Source: Pseudoips prasinana (Eukaryota > Arthropoda > Insecta > Lepidoptera > Nolidae). Taken from it: 64,000 bases of DNA. The stretch covers positions 7,491,001 through 7,555,000 of the forward strand of contig OX621249.1 of assembly GCA_951640165.1 (NCBI GenBank), read 5' to 3'. A program made the translations under genes and the position numbers. Below the pieces are notes generated by a model that saw only the letters and a list, made by a program, of their open reading frames with translations, did no database searches and was not told where the DNA came from. Within the stretch, counting starts at the first letter, position 1. Each line of letters starts with the position of its first letter. Below, one piece after another: positions 20,423-32,615 of the stretch.

Positions 20423-23394
20423 TTAAGCATTATCGGCAACTGGATATTTATCTGGAACAGCTTGTCCATTGACAAAGGCCTCCTCTAAAGATTTCCAATT
20501 ATTTCTGTCTCTTGCTATACGGGTCCATGCCGGCCCAGCTATTTTCTTCAAATCATCTTCCCATCTTTTACTCTGTCTTCCTCTTTTTCTTTTGCCATCT
20601 CTTGGGTACCACTCGGTTGTTATTTTAGTCCATTTCTCTTTGTTTTCTCGTAGCATATGTCCAGCCCATCGCCATTTTAGCTGTCTGTAAGCTACGTGTG
20701 CATTTTTAAATTTTGTCTTCAATTTAATTTCGTGTAATTGTACTCTGTCTCTTCTTTTAATTCCTAAAATACTCCTCTCTATACTATTTTGGCAGACTTT
20801 TAATTTGCTTTCTAATTGTTCAGTTAGCGCCCACGTTTGACACCCGTATAGCAAGCATGGCATAATGCATATTTCAAATAATTTCTTTTTGCCTTTCATA
20901 GGCATATCCTTATTCTTCATTACTTCACTAAGTGACCAAAATCTTTTCCAAGTATAAGTGATTCTTCTATTAATTTCTTTACTCATGCAGTCTTCTGTTG
21001 ATATAAGCTGTCCCAAGTAAATGTATTCATTTACATATTCTATTTCTTCATTATTTACTATCAACTTTTCTCTTTGTTGGGAATTGGTCATAATTTTAGT
21101 TTTAGTTAAATTCATTGATAGGCCGGCTTTAACACTTTCATCAGATAATTGTTGTAACATTAGTCTGAGAGTTTCTGCATCCTCTGAGAATAAAACTAAA
21201 TCATCCGCGAAGCGTAGATGGTTAAGATTTTCACCATTTATATTAAGGCCTTTTCTAGTCCAGTCGAGGTTCCTAAAGATTAACTCCAAAACAGCTGAGA
21301 ATAGTTTTGGTGATACAGGATCTCCTTGACGCACACCTCTGCTGATAGGAAATTCGTTGCCAATAGATTCGAGTTTAACTTGCGCTGTGCTCGCTGTGTA
21401 TACGTTTTTAATTAGTCTAATGTATTTTTGTTGCACTCCTTGTTTTACAAGGGCGTCCCATATAAACTCATGTTCTAACGTATCGAACGCTTTGTTGAAG
21501 TCTACAAATCCTAAAAAAAGTATTTTATTATACTCTCTATATTTTTGTAAAATTTGCCTTAGCGTGTGTATATGATCTACGGTTGAAAATTTGCTTCGGA
21601 AACCAGCTTGCTCCCTAGGTTGGTTTTCTTCCAAACAATTGGTAATTCTACTTAATATTATTTTAGAAAACACTTTGTATATATTAGACATTAAGCTTAT
21701 CGGTCTATAGTTCCCAATATCGTCCTTGTCTCCTTTTTATGTAGCAATATGATTGTTGATTTAGTCCAGGCTTCTGGGATGTTTTCTGTGTCTAAGATTT
21801 CATTGAGGGGTCTGGTCTGGTCTGTTAGTTTTGGAGCTATCACTGGTAGCGTCGTTTTTAGTAATTCATTAGTGACCAAATCTGATCCAGGTGCCTTATC
21901 TAGTTTTTGTGTATTGATAGCTTTCATTGTTTCTTCTTTTAAAATTGGTTGTATTTCATCCGTATCCATTGAATTTAGAGCATTATCTTTTGCTACTTGT
22001 TTCCCATTTTGGCTTTGGTATAAATTTTTATAGTATTCCGTAGCAATTGTGAGTATTTCTGGTCGTTTGCTGGTTTTTCCTCTGTTTTTAGTGTTCATAT
22101 TTGGAATCCAGTCCTTTTTGTGGGTCATCTCTTTTAACGCTTTTTTTATACCTCCCGTTCTTTCAATGTGTTTTCTCAATGTAATTAATCTTTTTGTGTT
22201 TCTTTCCCTTCTAAGTTGTTCGCTAATCTTTTTGCTAATTTCTGCTATTTTTTGGCGATTAATTATCTTTCCTTTTTGTATAAGTTCTTTTCGTTCTTGT
22301 AATAACTCCTTACTTTTAGATGATGTTACTGTCTTAGCCATTACGTTAACTTTAGCAGTTTCTGTTTTTAATTGATCAAGAAATCTGTTGTATTTTTCTT
22401 GGGTTGATGTACATTCTTGTTCTTCACGTTCCAAGGATATTTTTATGTTATTGAGGAGTATGTCAGCACTACCCGTACATTTAATGGTTTTTATTCTATT
22501 GTGAAATGGTCTTGCTCTTTTTACACGTGCACCTGATAGTTTGGCTCTAACTAGTCTATGATCGGAATTAAAATTAAAGTTGTTTATAACTGACACATCC
22601 TTAAAAACCTTTCTATTATTCGACATAATATAGTCGATTTCGTTTTTGACCATGCCATTAGGTGAAATCCATGTCCATTTCTTTGATGGTTTCTTTTTGT
22701 AAAAGCTGTTAAGGATGCTTAATTTATATTGTAAAGCAAAGGATACTAATCTTGAGCCGTTCTTGCTTCTGTTGCCTAATCCATGACATCCTATGTTATA
22801 TTCTTCTCCTCTTTTTTGTTTACCAATCTGCCCATTGAAGTCACCCATAACTATTATATTTTGGGATGCATTTTCAACAGTGGATCGCAAATCTTCATAA
22901 AATTTTTCGATTTCCATTATATGTTGTTTTTTATTTGATTCGGTAGGCGCATACGTTTGAATTATTGACCATATTTGACTATCCTCGCCCTCTACAGGTA
23001 GTTCTATGTTGAGAAAAGCGATCCGTTCCGAAATTCCCCGTATTTCTTTTATGTTCTTGGCAAGGCTTTTTTTAATTATGAATCCGACTCCGTAAAGCCC
23101 AGGCGTTTCCCCTATATGGTGTAATATGTATTTACCATGGTCTTCTATGCTCTCCCCAAATCTTCTCATTTCACTAATGCCCATTATGTCCCATTTTATT
23201 TCTTTTAATGCTAATTCTAATTCTTGTAGTTTTTCTGAAGTTCTCAATGATCGACAATTTATAGTGGCTACATATATATCAGTGTATTTCTTTTTGTTGT
23301 TCTTCTTCTTGTTATTTTCATTTATATTTTTTCTTTTATTTTTACTTTTATTTTTATTTTCAATCTTTAGAGGGTCGTGGTCATTTTCCCCCAC
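20423..23394 (-). pseudogene. RTE-like ORF2 (endonuclease + RT) split by one frameshift
   Basis: The first half (23,394-21,697) is an APE-type endonuclease: VATINCRSLR, DIMGISEMRR, IVMGDFNGQIG and NSDHRLVRAKL. The second half (21,691-20,423) is the reverse transcriptase: VDFNKAFDTLEH, SRGVRQGDPVSPKLF and LRFADDLVLF, with the RTE-type tail LKWRWAGHMLRE. The expected join 'LLHKKGDKDDIGNYRP' is read in two frames; the break maps to a run of five T at 21,734-21,738 on the plus strand. Everything else is open. One indel, real or a base-calling error, is all that separates it from a full-length ORF2. An N-terminal Asn/Lys-rich stretch precedes the endonuclease. Confidence 0.8.
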
Positions 23395-23490
23395 GAGGAC
23401 CAGTCGTCTTGGGGGAGATTGGCAGTTTTTTAATAATTTTAATTCTGTGTTCCTAAGTTGTTGATTTTTCCGGTTGCCGATTGCTGATTG

Positions 23491-24240
23491 TTATTGTTTA
23501 TTGTCTGTTGGATTGGAGGAGAGGGAGTTGGATCGGCCTCTCATGACGTCAAAAGCATTACGTCTGGTATGCTGTGCTCGCGTAGACATTTGTTGTTTTT
23601 TTATTTGTGTATTCTCTTGTGGAGATCCTGATATCTCTCTTTTCCTTTTATCATTGGTTGTATTGTTTCCCTTTACTACAAGCTTATCGTATTTAATATA
23701 TGCTAGGTTTCCTTTGTTTCTTTCTTCTTTTAATTTAGTTTGCAGCATTTTCCTCTTCTCCAGCACTTCTTTTGTATAATCCTCAGTGATATACACGTCT
23801 TTTAAGTTTTTCCGAACTTTCATTACTTCATTTTTCTTCCATATGTTCACAAAAGAGAAAAGTATAGGTCTGGGCTTTCCGTCTGATTTTTCCTTTCCTA
23901 TACGATATATGTTTTCTATTTCGTACTCCTTGATGTTTACGTCCGCATCTTCCTTAAATATATTTGTCACCTTTTTAATAAGTTCATTAGTAGATTTTTC
24001 CTCTTCTTTTAATCCAAATATAATTACGTTCTTTTGCTTTTTTGTTCTTTTCAAATATTCTATCTCTTTTTCTATATTAGACAATTTTATCTTTAATTCT
24101 TTATTTTCTGCTATAATCGACTTTAATTTTCCATCCAGTTTTTCCATGATTGTATTAGTTATAGACTCTTTCAGTTCGGCTGTCTGTTTCTCCATTTCAA
24201 TCTTCATGTTGTCAAATAAAATTCGAAATTGATCTTCCAT
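23491..24240 (-). CDS. LINE ORF1 protein (coiled coil and RRM-like)
   Basis: This 249-residue protein is presumed to bind the element RNA. Residues 1-70 are a Glu/Lys-rich coiled coil (ENKELKIKLSNIEKEIEYLK). Residues 72-160 read NVIIFGLKEEEKS, ENIYRIGKEKSDGKPRPILF and EVMKVRKNLKDVYI. These resemble the RRM and C-terminal domain of L1-type ORF1 proteins. The C-terminus is basic and low complexity. It lies just upstream of ORF2 on the same strand, separated by about 96 bases. The frame is intact. Confidence 0.72.
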   Translation of the reverse strand: MEDQFRILFDNMKIEMEKQTAELKESITNTIMEKLDGKLKSIIAENKELKIKLSNIEKEIEYLKRTKKQKNVIIFGLKEEEKSTNELIKKVTNIFKEDADVNIKEYEIENIYRIGKEKSDGKPRPILFSFVNIWKKNEVMKVRKNLKDVYITEDYTKEVLEKRKMLQTKLKEERNKGNLAYIKYDKLVVKGNNTTNDKRKREISGSPQENTQIKKQQMSTRAQHTRRNAFDVMRGRSNSLSSNPTDNKQ

Positions 24241-24440
24241 TTTTAAGATTTATTTCTCTGCGTAAAATGAATCGCAATGATGGAATATACAAAGATATTA
24301 TAATATATTTGGGAATATATGTTTTTTTTTTTGGCAACACTGATGTGATGTATGTCACTCTGTCGGCGATTGACAGTGACAACTCTGACGTTTCTGATTT
24401 AACTTCGTGACACAATTTCTAACCTAAATTTGTTATTGGT

Positions 24441-24990
24441 TTTTATTTCGTTGTATTTTGTTTTATTATCACAATATTACACCAGTATCAATGTTCCACA
24501 GTTGCACGGCACTTATAAACAAAATTATAACATACTAAATTTTAGAACACATACTAAATATGTTCGAATATTTTGTGCGCACCGGCCGCATAATTGGCTG
24601 ACTCGTTCTAATTTGTCGATTATTCTTTTTTTCAATTCCACGACTTAACTAAATTGGCACAAAAACAAGAACTTTAAAAGAAAGCATTGAATCAGGAGCA
24701 GTATCCGCTAAAACTTGACAGTTATGTACTTGTATTGTTTGAGAAACTCAACTGCGTATTGTTTTATATTCATGAACTTTATTTTAAAATCATTCAGCCA
24801 TGTTTAGATTTACGTGATGCTTTCCGAAAAGCGATGCGTAACTAAAAGGTATTGTGTCAACTTAACGATCTCAACACACGATCAATTCAGCTTCAATAGG
24901 TATACAACATTTGCATACAAATCGGTTGTTATTGTACCTCAATTCCATTAGAAATATTTGTATAAAAGCCTATAATAATACGGTCGCCTA
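24441..24990. other. Interval without a recognised gene
   Basis: AT-rich flank between the RTE-like LINE and the errantivirus. No feature supported. Confidence 0.55.
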
Positions 24991-24994
24991 CGCG

Positions 24995-25356
24995 AGTTAC
25001 GTGTCCTGCCTACACCGAATATGCTGAGTAGCGGCGTGATGCAGTTTACTTCACACACTTATATTTCATAATACGCAAGTGTCGTAATTGCTGAGCTTGT
25101 ACCTCGTGTCGCCGCCCCGTGTCGCCGCCTCGTGTAACCTAGCACCTACTTCATTATTGCTGACAGAAGATGTGCGCTTTACCTTTTTCCCACATTCGTT
25201 ATAATGTAATTATTAATATGTATTTCACTTCGGTACCACCATCGTCCGAGTCTAGACGCTAAGTTCAAATTGTAATATTCAATTTTTATATTAATTAAAG
25301 TATAAGTATAATCATCTGGGTTATTTTTAAACCCTCTGGCTGGCGTATTCGTATGT
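24995..25356 (+). repeat. 5' LTR of errantivirus
   Basis: 362 bp, beginning AGTTACGTGTCCTGCC and ending GCGTATTCGTATGT. It contains an internal near-duplicate GTGTCGCCGCC (about 25,106-25,133). It equals the 3' LTR except for one A/T difference near 25,323. It should carry the promoter and polyadenylation signals; I did not identify a TATA box with confidence. Confidence 0.92.
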
Positions 25357-25372
25357 GGCGCAGTCGGTCGTT
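25356..25372 (+). promoter_or_regulatory. Primer binding site, tRNA-Ser type
   Basis: TGGCGCAGTCGG directly abuts the 5' LTR, overlapping its last base. This is the tRNA-Ser primer site used by the 17.6/297/ZAM branch of errantiviruses, not the tRNA-Lys site of gypsy itself. Confidence 0.8.
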
Positions 25373-25740
25373 CTTCGGGGCAGTTTCGCGGCGCGTAGAC
25401 CTTCAGAAATCGTTGTTCTGCTGACTCCGTATAGTCGCTGCCTGCATTCTCCAGTGCTTCACCGAAGAGTCGAATCTTAAGAAGACTACACCGGCCGAGG
25501 GCGTATTAAATAATCAATACAAGAAGAAGACCAGATATGCAGATTTTTATGTAAGTACTTTGAAAGTTTTTCTAAGTGTTGCTTCCTTGTCCCTCCTTCA
25601 AAATTTTCCATCCACGGAGAACCGGAGAGACACCTGTCTCAGATCGACAGGGCCGTAGAAATAGGTATTTAGACGAGTCTAGAAAATTGGACTCTAGTGA
25701 CTTAGAATTAGATACTTTATTTTATAGTGACTTAGAAATT

Positions 25741-26985
25741 ATGTCTTTTAGCATAGACGAAATATATAAGGCCGTGAGGGCAGTGCCGGAATTTGATGGC
25801 AACCCAAACGTTTTGACTAGGTTTATCGCAGTATGTAATACGTTAGTTGAGGCCTACGTAAAAGAAGAACCGAATTTTAGATTAACCAATATTTGTTTAA
25901 TAAATTGCATTTTAAATAAAATTGTTGGCCCTGCAGCTGCGACAATTAATTCAAATGGTATTCCGTCCAGTTGGCTAGAAATACGTTCATTATTAATTAG
26001 CAATTTTGCCGATCAAAGGGATGAAGCCGCCCTGTACAATGACATTTCTATGTCATCCCAAGGAAATAGCACCCCGCAGGAATTTTATGACAGATGCCAA
26101 AACCTTTTCAGCATGGTAATGACGTATGTTACCTTACATGATGAGTTAAATAGCACTATCCTCGCAAAACGCGAGTTGTATAAAAAAATTAACATTAAAA
26201 GCTTTTATTAGAGGTCTTAAAGAACCTTTAGGGTCCCGTATCAGATGCATGAGACCCGAATCAATGGAGAAGGCTTTGGAATTTGTCAACGATGAACAAA
26301 ATGTAATGTACCTACAGCAGAGAAGTGAGCCGGTAGCCGATAGGCGCAACGCACATTTAGCGCATTACGCGCAACAGCCGAATTTTTCGAGATCTGCAGG
26401 TACTGTACATATTTCACCTTCCACTTATTTAGGTCCGAGTTGGCACATGCCTACACAAATGCAGATGCCATCACAGCCCCCGCAACCCCCGCAATGGAAA
26501 CCCGCGTTTAAATTTAACCACCCGCCAGGGCAACCGCAATCGCGAGCCCCTATGTATAATCGTACTCAACAAATATTTCGCGCACCTCCACCAAATTACA
26601 ACCCCCGTAGTAACGTCTTCAAGCTACCCCAAAGAGTTGAACAACCACATTCATCTGGGCCCAAGCCGATGAGTGGTGTCAGCCATTTTATTCAAAAACC
26701 CTTCCACCAACCATTAGAGGACATGATTGGCAGAAATTTGGCAATCCGCCACCCACAAATTATTTAAAATCCCAACAACTTAATTTCAACATGACCGCTG
26801 ACCCTAATGACGACTTATTATACCATCCCGACTACTATGACGAGAACGGTGTCGAGTATCTTTCTTGCGACGATAACAATTATATGGACAATTATAACCA
26901 ATACAGTCAGGATGACAGACAGTACGATATGACATATGACGACTCGGATTTTCACAAGGCTTTGACGAGAACCGAACCAGAATAG
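25741..26985 (+). pseudogene. gag: Errantivirus gag, with offsetting frameshifts
   Basis: Gag forms the particle shell. From the Met at 25,741 the frame reads a typical errantivirus Gag start (AVRAVPEFDGNPNVLTRF) and stays open to about 26,188. The coding trace then moves to another frame (KAFIRGLKEPLGSRIR..., Pro/Gln-rich, 26,190-26,700) and returns to the first (DWQKFGNPPPTNYL, then an acidic Asp/Tyr-rich tail) to the TAG at 26,983-26,985. The first break sits in a run of seven A (26,182-26,188); the second lies in about 26,690-26,715. The net shift is zero. No CCHC zinc knuckle is seen, as usual for errantiviruses. The open frame extends upstream of 25,741, but the homology begins there. 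Confidence 0.8.
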
Positions 26986-29900
26986 AATTAAATTTACAAA
27001 CGAAACGGGAACTTCGTTATATACAGATAGCGGACCCCCCACTCAAATTACTGGTAGACACCGGGGCAAACCAGTCTTTTATAAGCCCCGAGGCTGTAGA
27101 AAATTTTTTTTCACACATCCCCTTAAATGTTGACCCCTTTGAGGTAACCAGTTCTCGTTCAACTACTGTACATGATTTTTCTATAACGTTGCCTAATTTT
27201 TCCGAATTTAACGAACAAAAATTAATTAAGTTATTCGTCTATAGATTCCATAATCATTTCGATGGACTTTTAGGGTTAGATATTTTAAATAACTGTCAAA
27301 TAGATTTAAAACATAACTTTTTAATCACAGAAAATACAAGCATACCTATGTTACTGTATAAGTGTAGAACTTTAAATTCTCAGGAAATCATTCCTGCCCA
27401 TTCTAGTAGATTGGTAAAAGTACCGATGTATAACTATGACGGTGACGTATACGTGAACGAGCAGATCATGTGTCATTGCATTGTTCATGAATGCATTACT
27501 ACTGTTACCGATGAAATAGGTATCTTAGAGTTAGAAAACCCAACGAACCGCGATATAATTATATCATGTGAACATTTTAATTACCCTTTGCAAGCATATT
27601 CGTTTAATACTGAATGTGCGAGTACTGAGTTAGACCCCCAACGCGTAATTAGGGTATTATCGAAATTACGAACTGATCATTTAAACGCCGAGGAAAAAGC
27701 TAATTTGGAAAAGTTATGTAGTCGTTACGCCGACGTATTTTATTTAGATAACGAGCCCCTTAGTTTCACTAATAAAATAAAACATCGTATTAGGACAACC
27801 GACGAAATTCCTATTCACACCAAAAGTTATCGCTACCCTTACGTACATCGAGAGGAGGTAAAAGACCAAATTGCTAAAATGTTAGAACAAGGGATCATAA
27901 GACCCTCAGACTCCGCATGGAGCTCACCCATATGGGTAGTTCCTAAGAAAATTGACGCGACCGGAAAACAAAAGTGGAGACTTGTGGTTGACTATCGTAA
28001 ACTAAATGACAAGACTATTAGTGACAAGTATCCTATCCCCAACATATCTGACGTTCTTGACAAGCTTGGTAGATGCCAATATTTTACAACGTTAGACCTT
28101 TCTTCAGGTTTTTATCAAATTCAGACCCATCCAGAGGACATTTCTAAGACAGCATTTACTGTCGAGCACGGACATTTCGAGTTTTTGAGAATGCCCATGG
28201 GTTTAAAGAACAGCCCTTCAACGTTCCAGAGGGTGATGGACGAGGTACTCCGTGGCCTTCAAAATGAAATTTGTCTTGTGTACCTTGACGATATCATCGT
28301 TTTCAGTACTTCTTTACAGGAAATGATGATAAATCTAGAGAAAGTTTTTAATAGATTGCGTGATTCTAACTTTAAAATACAGATGGATAAGTCAGAATTT
28401 TTAAAGCTTGAGACACCATATTTAGGCCATATAATAAGTAGGGAAGGTATTAAACCTAACCCTGAAAAAATTTCAGCCATTCAAAAATACCCCATTCCTA
28501 AGACACCACGGGAAATCAAACAATTTTTAGGACTACTAGGATATTACCGTAAATTCATACCAGACTTCGCTCATATTACTAAACCTATGACTAAATGCCT
28601 GAAAAAATCGAAGAAAATTGTAATAGACTCTGAATATATAAACTGCTTTGAAAAATGTAAGTTCCTACTGACTAATGACCCTATACTACAGTACCCAGAC
28701 TTTTCTAAAGAATTCATACTGACTACGGACGCTTCAAATGTAGCAATTGGAGCTATCCTCTCTCAAGGTCCGGTGGGATCAGATAAACCCATCTGTTATG
28801 CATCCAGAACTCTCAATGACAGCGAAGTAAATTATAGTACCATTGAGAAGGAGCTTTTAGCTATAGTATGGGCGACCAAATACTTTAGGCCATATCTTTT
28901 TGGTCGTAAGTTTAAAATTATCACTGACCACAAGCCGCTTCAGTGGATAATGAATTTAAAGGAACCTAACTCTAGATTGACCAGATGGCGCCTTAAACTA
29001 AGTGAATATGACTATACAATAGTGTACAAAAAAGGGAAATCTAACACAAATGCCGACGCATTGTCCCGAATACAATTAAACAACGAGGAAACCGAATCAC
29101 TTATAGTTAACCCCACTGAAAAACCTCCATCTCAATCAGGTTCTACGACAGTTACCGTCCATACTAGTGATGAAAACCCCATCCTAGAAATACCCATAAC
29201 AGACGAACCATTAAATAAGTTTCATAGACAAATATGTTTCACGATAGTAGGTGACATTAAACGACGTCCGACCGCTACAAAACCCTTTGACATGCACACG
29301 CGTACCTTTATACAAGTTTCCGAATCTAACTTAGAACATGACGTAGTAAATGCAATAAAAGAATACGTAAATCCAAAAGTAAAAACTGCTATTAAAATTA
29401 CACCACCCTTAGGGATGTATTCAATTATTCCGATTATTCAAAATAATTTTAAAAGTTCATCTATGAACTTAGTTCTCACTAAAAACGAACTAGAAGATGT
29501 AAAAGAATACTTAAAACAGCAGGAAATAATGAAACATTACCACGAAGGCAAAACCAATCATCGTGGCATAACTGAGTGCTATCTCGCTCTATCCCGTAGA
29601 TATTTTTGGCCTAAAATGAAAGAGGAAATCACTAAATATATTAATGAATGCACAATATGTGGGCAATAAAAGTATGACCGCAATCCAATTAGACCCCAAT
29701 TTAATGTAGTTCCACCCGCAACAAAACCCTTAGAAAGAGTGCATTTAGACCTTTTTACTGTACAAAACGAAAAATATTTAACATTTATGGATGTTTTTTC
29801 GAAATATGGGCAAGCGTACCATTTGAGAGATGGTACGGCTGTCAGTATTTTACAAGCCCTATTGACTTACTGTACTCATCACGGACTCCCCATGACTATT

Positions 29901-30587
29901 ATCACAGACAATGGTACGGAATTTACGAACCAACTTTTTTCAGAATTCGTAAGACTGCATAAAATAATACATCACAGAACTTTAGCGCATTCACCGAACG
30001 ATAACGGAATAATTGAACGGTTTCACCTTACATTGTTAGAGCATTTGCGAATTTTACAACTTGAGCGAAAAAATGAACCTATCATCAATCTAATGCCTTA
30101 TGCATTACTAGCGTACAATAGTTCAATACATAGTTTTCCGAAATGTAGACCCCACGATATAATTCGAGGTCATTTTGACCCTCGTGACCCCCTAAGTTTA
30201 GATTTATCCGAGCACTTAATGCAACAATATATTTTAAATCATCGCGAGCAAATGAAGACCGTATATAATTTAATAAATGAGTCTTCTTTGGAAAATCGCA
30301 CTAATTTAATCAAAAACCGTAATAAAACCCGTGAACCAGAAATTGAGTACCAACCCGATCAACAAGTATTTATTACCAACCCATTGGCAAGCCGACAAAA
30401 GACCGCATCCCGTTATACGCATGATACCGTGCTAGCTGACTTACCGATACATATATACACGTCTAAAAAGAGAGGCCCCATTGCCAAAAATCGACTTAAA
30501 CGTATCCCTAAATCATCAAAATTGTTACAGACTACTTCTGGTAACTTGGACCGTCCACCTGACGAAGACACTCGAAATAAGACTTGA
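26940..30587 (+). pseudogene. pol: Errantivirus pol, one in-frame stop
   Basis: The pol frame is open from 26,940, overlapping gag by 46 bases in the -1 frame, so expression by -1 frameshifting is expected. Domains in order: aspartic protease (LLVDTGANQSF, about 27,048), reverse transcriptase (VDYRKLND, LRMPMGLKNSPSTFQ, VYLDDIIVF), RNase H (LTTDASNVAIG, STIEKELLAI, ITDHKPLQW), HHCC integrase zinc finger (ending CTICGQ) and integrase core (HLDLFTVQ, IITDNGTEF, SPNDNGIIERF supplying D, D, E). A TAA at 29,667-29,669 immediately after CTICGQ separates the integrase core from RT. The frame is otherwise continuous to 30,587. I saw no classic slippery heptamer in the overlap. Confidence 0.9.
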
Positions 30588-32232
30588 CTACTTAGGCGAT
30601 GGCCCCGGTTTGCTACCCTTTAACCTTGGACCGACTAAACTCATTACTCATTACCATTCGTTCCTACATTATTTAAATTTGACTGAAATCGAAAATAGGC
30701 TTAACTCAGTAAAGTGCCAATTAGAATTATTCAAATCTAAATTAGATACCGAAAAGTTTCCATTGTATGAAGCTCAAATTAATTATATATCAAATAAATT
30801 AATGAAAATTCAGGAACAAGTTGATAGTTTAGAGCCTCATCGTAAGAAGAGAAGTCTCTTTGACGGCTTAGGATCAGTAATAAAAGAAATTACAGGAAAT
30901 TTGGACTATAAAGATGCTCAAAAGTATAATTCTGCAATTAAAATATTAGAAAATAATGAAAATATAATTTCATCTGAATTGAATAAGCATATTAGTATTA
31001 ATAAGCAATGGATGACTCAGAATGATTTATTACTCTCGCAAATAACAGCTAATCAAGAAAAAATTAATAAGTCATTAGAATTAGTCATACATAATAAAAT
31101 GTATGATACTAATTTGTTTCAGTTTGTTAGGTTTAATCAACTTTTAGCTATAATAAGTGAAAATGCTGAAGATTTGTTAACAGCATTAATTAGGATAGAA
31201 GATAGTTTAGCTTTTATTCGTGCATCAAGCACACATCATAGTATGTTAAGGTTTGATATTTTAAGGGGAATGGTCGACCACTTGAAATCTATATATAGTC
31301 AGGATCAAATACTATGTACAGATTTGAGGGAATACTATAAAATCATAATACCTAGTTATTTTTATTCAGATAATAGAATAGTTTTTGTATTTAAAGTTCC
31401 GGTTATTTCTCCATTTACTTTCCAATTATATAAATTAGCCATTGTCCCTAGCAAGTCCTTCCAAAGTCTTATTCCCCCATATCCCTATATAGCAACCGAT
31501 GGGAAAACCTTCATGTACATGGAGGCTGAATGCCCGAAGTTTAACCAACATCATATCTGCGAAGAAGCAATCAACAATCGCCCGAGAGAGCAACGAGACT
31601 GCATACAAAACCTTATAAGCAACCAAGTTATCGACAAATCCTGTTCGCTAACTAGGATAACGCTGAGTAGACAAGCTATGGAACAGCTGGACGACCAACA
31701 CTATACTCTCGTACTCCCGAAACCTGCAAAAGTCGAGCTACAATGTGATAGCCATGAATTCGTCATTCTTAACGGAAGTTACCTCGTTACAGTACCGAAA
31801 ACATGCTTGCTCCGCACCGAGGAACTTACGATCGTAAATCTAAATGACGTAGTAAAGGGACAACCTCTTAAGATAACGGAGATTTCGCCAGACTTTGATG
31901 TCAACCAATCTACAGTCATTCCACATTTCAAGCTGAACACCATAAACCTGAAAAATCTACATAATATCGAAGACAAGATCTTACTTCAGCATCCAATACA
32001 CATAAAACCCGTAGAGCAGAAAGAAACACTATACCATACAACTATCCCTTTCTACGGAGTGTTATTCGGTGCAGCCGTACTCGTATTCGTCATCGCTGTT
32101 CGCCGCTACAGACAACGCACTAAATTAGTTGCTGTAGAATCTAAAACAGATGAGATCACCTATGATACCCAAAGTATATCTAATCCAGAGAGGAATATTC
32201 CAGCAACTTTCTCGCTCAAAGTTCTCGAATAG
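30481..32232 (+). CDS. env: Errantivirus envelope (F-type fusion protein), open
   Basis: This is a baculovirus-F-like fusion glycoprotein, the component that makes errantiviruses potentially infectious between cells. The 583-codon frame overlaps the end of pol by 107 bases. Errantivirus env is usually made from a spliced RNA, so the first ~35 residues may not be native; the conserved part begins near GPGLLPFNLGPTKL. A furin-type RKKR lies at residues 121-124, directly followed by the fusion-peptide region SLFDGLGSVIKEITGNLD. A membrane anchor is at about 524-540 (YGVLFGAAVLVFVIAV) with a 43-residue tail. Cysteines are spread through residues 290-460. No stop or frameshift is seen inside it, in contrast with gag and pol. 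Confidence 0.88.
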   Translation: MPKIDLNVSLNHQNCYRLLLVTWTVHLTKTLEIRLDYLGDGPGLLPFNLGPTKLITHYHSFLHYLNLTEIENRLNSVKCQLELFKSKLDTEKFPLYEAQINYISNKLMKIQEQVDSLEPHRKKRSLFDGLGSVIKEITGNLDYKDAQKYNSAIKILENNENIISSELNKHISINKQWMTQNDLLLSQITANQEKINKSLELVIHNKMYDTNLFQFVRFNQLLAIISENAEDLLTALIRIEDSLAFIRASSTHHSMLRFDILRGMVDHLKSIYSQDQILCTDLREYYKIIIPSYFYSDNRIVFVFKVPVISPFTFQLYKLAIVPSKSFQSLIPPYPYIATDGKTFMYMEAECPKFNQHHICEEAINNRPREQRDCIQNLISNQVIDKSCSLTRITLSRQAMEQLDDQHYTLVLPKPAKVELQCDSHEFVILNGSYLVTVPKTCLLRTEELTIVNLNDVVKGQPLKITEISPDFDVNQSTVIPHFKLNTINLKNLHNIEDKILLQHPIHIKPVEQKETLYHTTIPFYGVLFGAAVLVFVIAVRRYRQRTKLVAVESKTDEITYDTQSISNPERNIPATFSLKVLE

Positions 32233-32242
32233 TTGCTGTTCT

Positions 32243-32253
32243 GAGGGGGGAGG
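32243..32253 (+). promoter_or_regulatory. Polypurine tract
   Basis: GAGGGGGGAGG ends exactly at the first base of the 3' LTR. It primes plus-strand DNA synthesis. Confidence 0.85.
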
Positions 32254-32615
32254 AGTTACGTGTCCTGCCTACACCGAATATGCTGAGTAGCGGCGTGATG
32301 CAGTTTACTTCACACACTTATATTTCATAATACGCAAGTGTCGTAATTGCTGAGCTTGTACCTCGTGTCGCCGCCCCGTGTCGCCGCCTCGTGTAACCTA
32401 GCACCTACTTCATTATTGCTGACAGAAGATGTGCGCTTTACCTTTTTCCCACATTCGTTATAATGTAATTATTAATATGTATTTCACTTCGGTACCACCA
32501 TCGTCCGAGTCTAGACGCTAAGTTCAAATTGTAATATTCAATTTTTATATTAATTAAAGTATAAGTATAATCATCTGGGTTTTTTTTAAACCCTCTGGCT
32601 GGCGTATTCGTATGT
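32254..32615 (+). repeat. 3' LTR of errantivirus
   Basis: 362 bp, matching the 5' LTR at all but one base (an eight-T run here, broken by an A in the 5' copy). It is followed by the CGCG target duplicate. Confidence 0.92.

Larger units (their letters stand above)
20298..24440 (-). mobile_element. RTE-like LINE, nearly complete
   Basis: On the minus strand: ORF1 (24,240-23,491), then ORF2 endonuclease (23,394-21,697) and RT (to 20,423), then a 3' end rich in TATTTTATTTATTTATTTTA at about 20,298-20,335. The 5' limit near 24,440 is uncertain. One apparent single-base frameshift interrupts ORF2. Confidence 0.75.

Noticed and set aside
21749..24232. Long plus-strand frames (for example 22,049-22,375, 23,126-23,464 and 23,786-24,232)
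   Set aside because: They are antisense to the RTE-like LINE ORFs. Their Phe/Ser/Leu-rich make-up mirrors the Lys/Asn-rich true protein.
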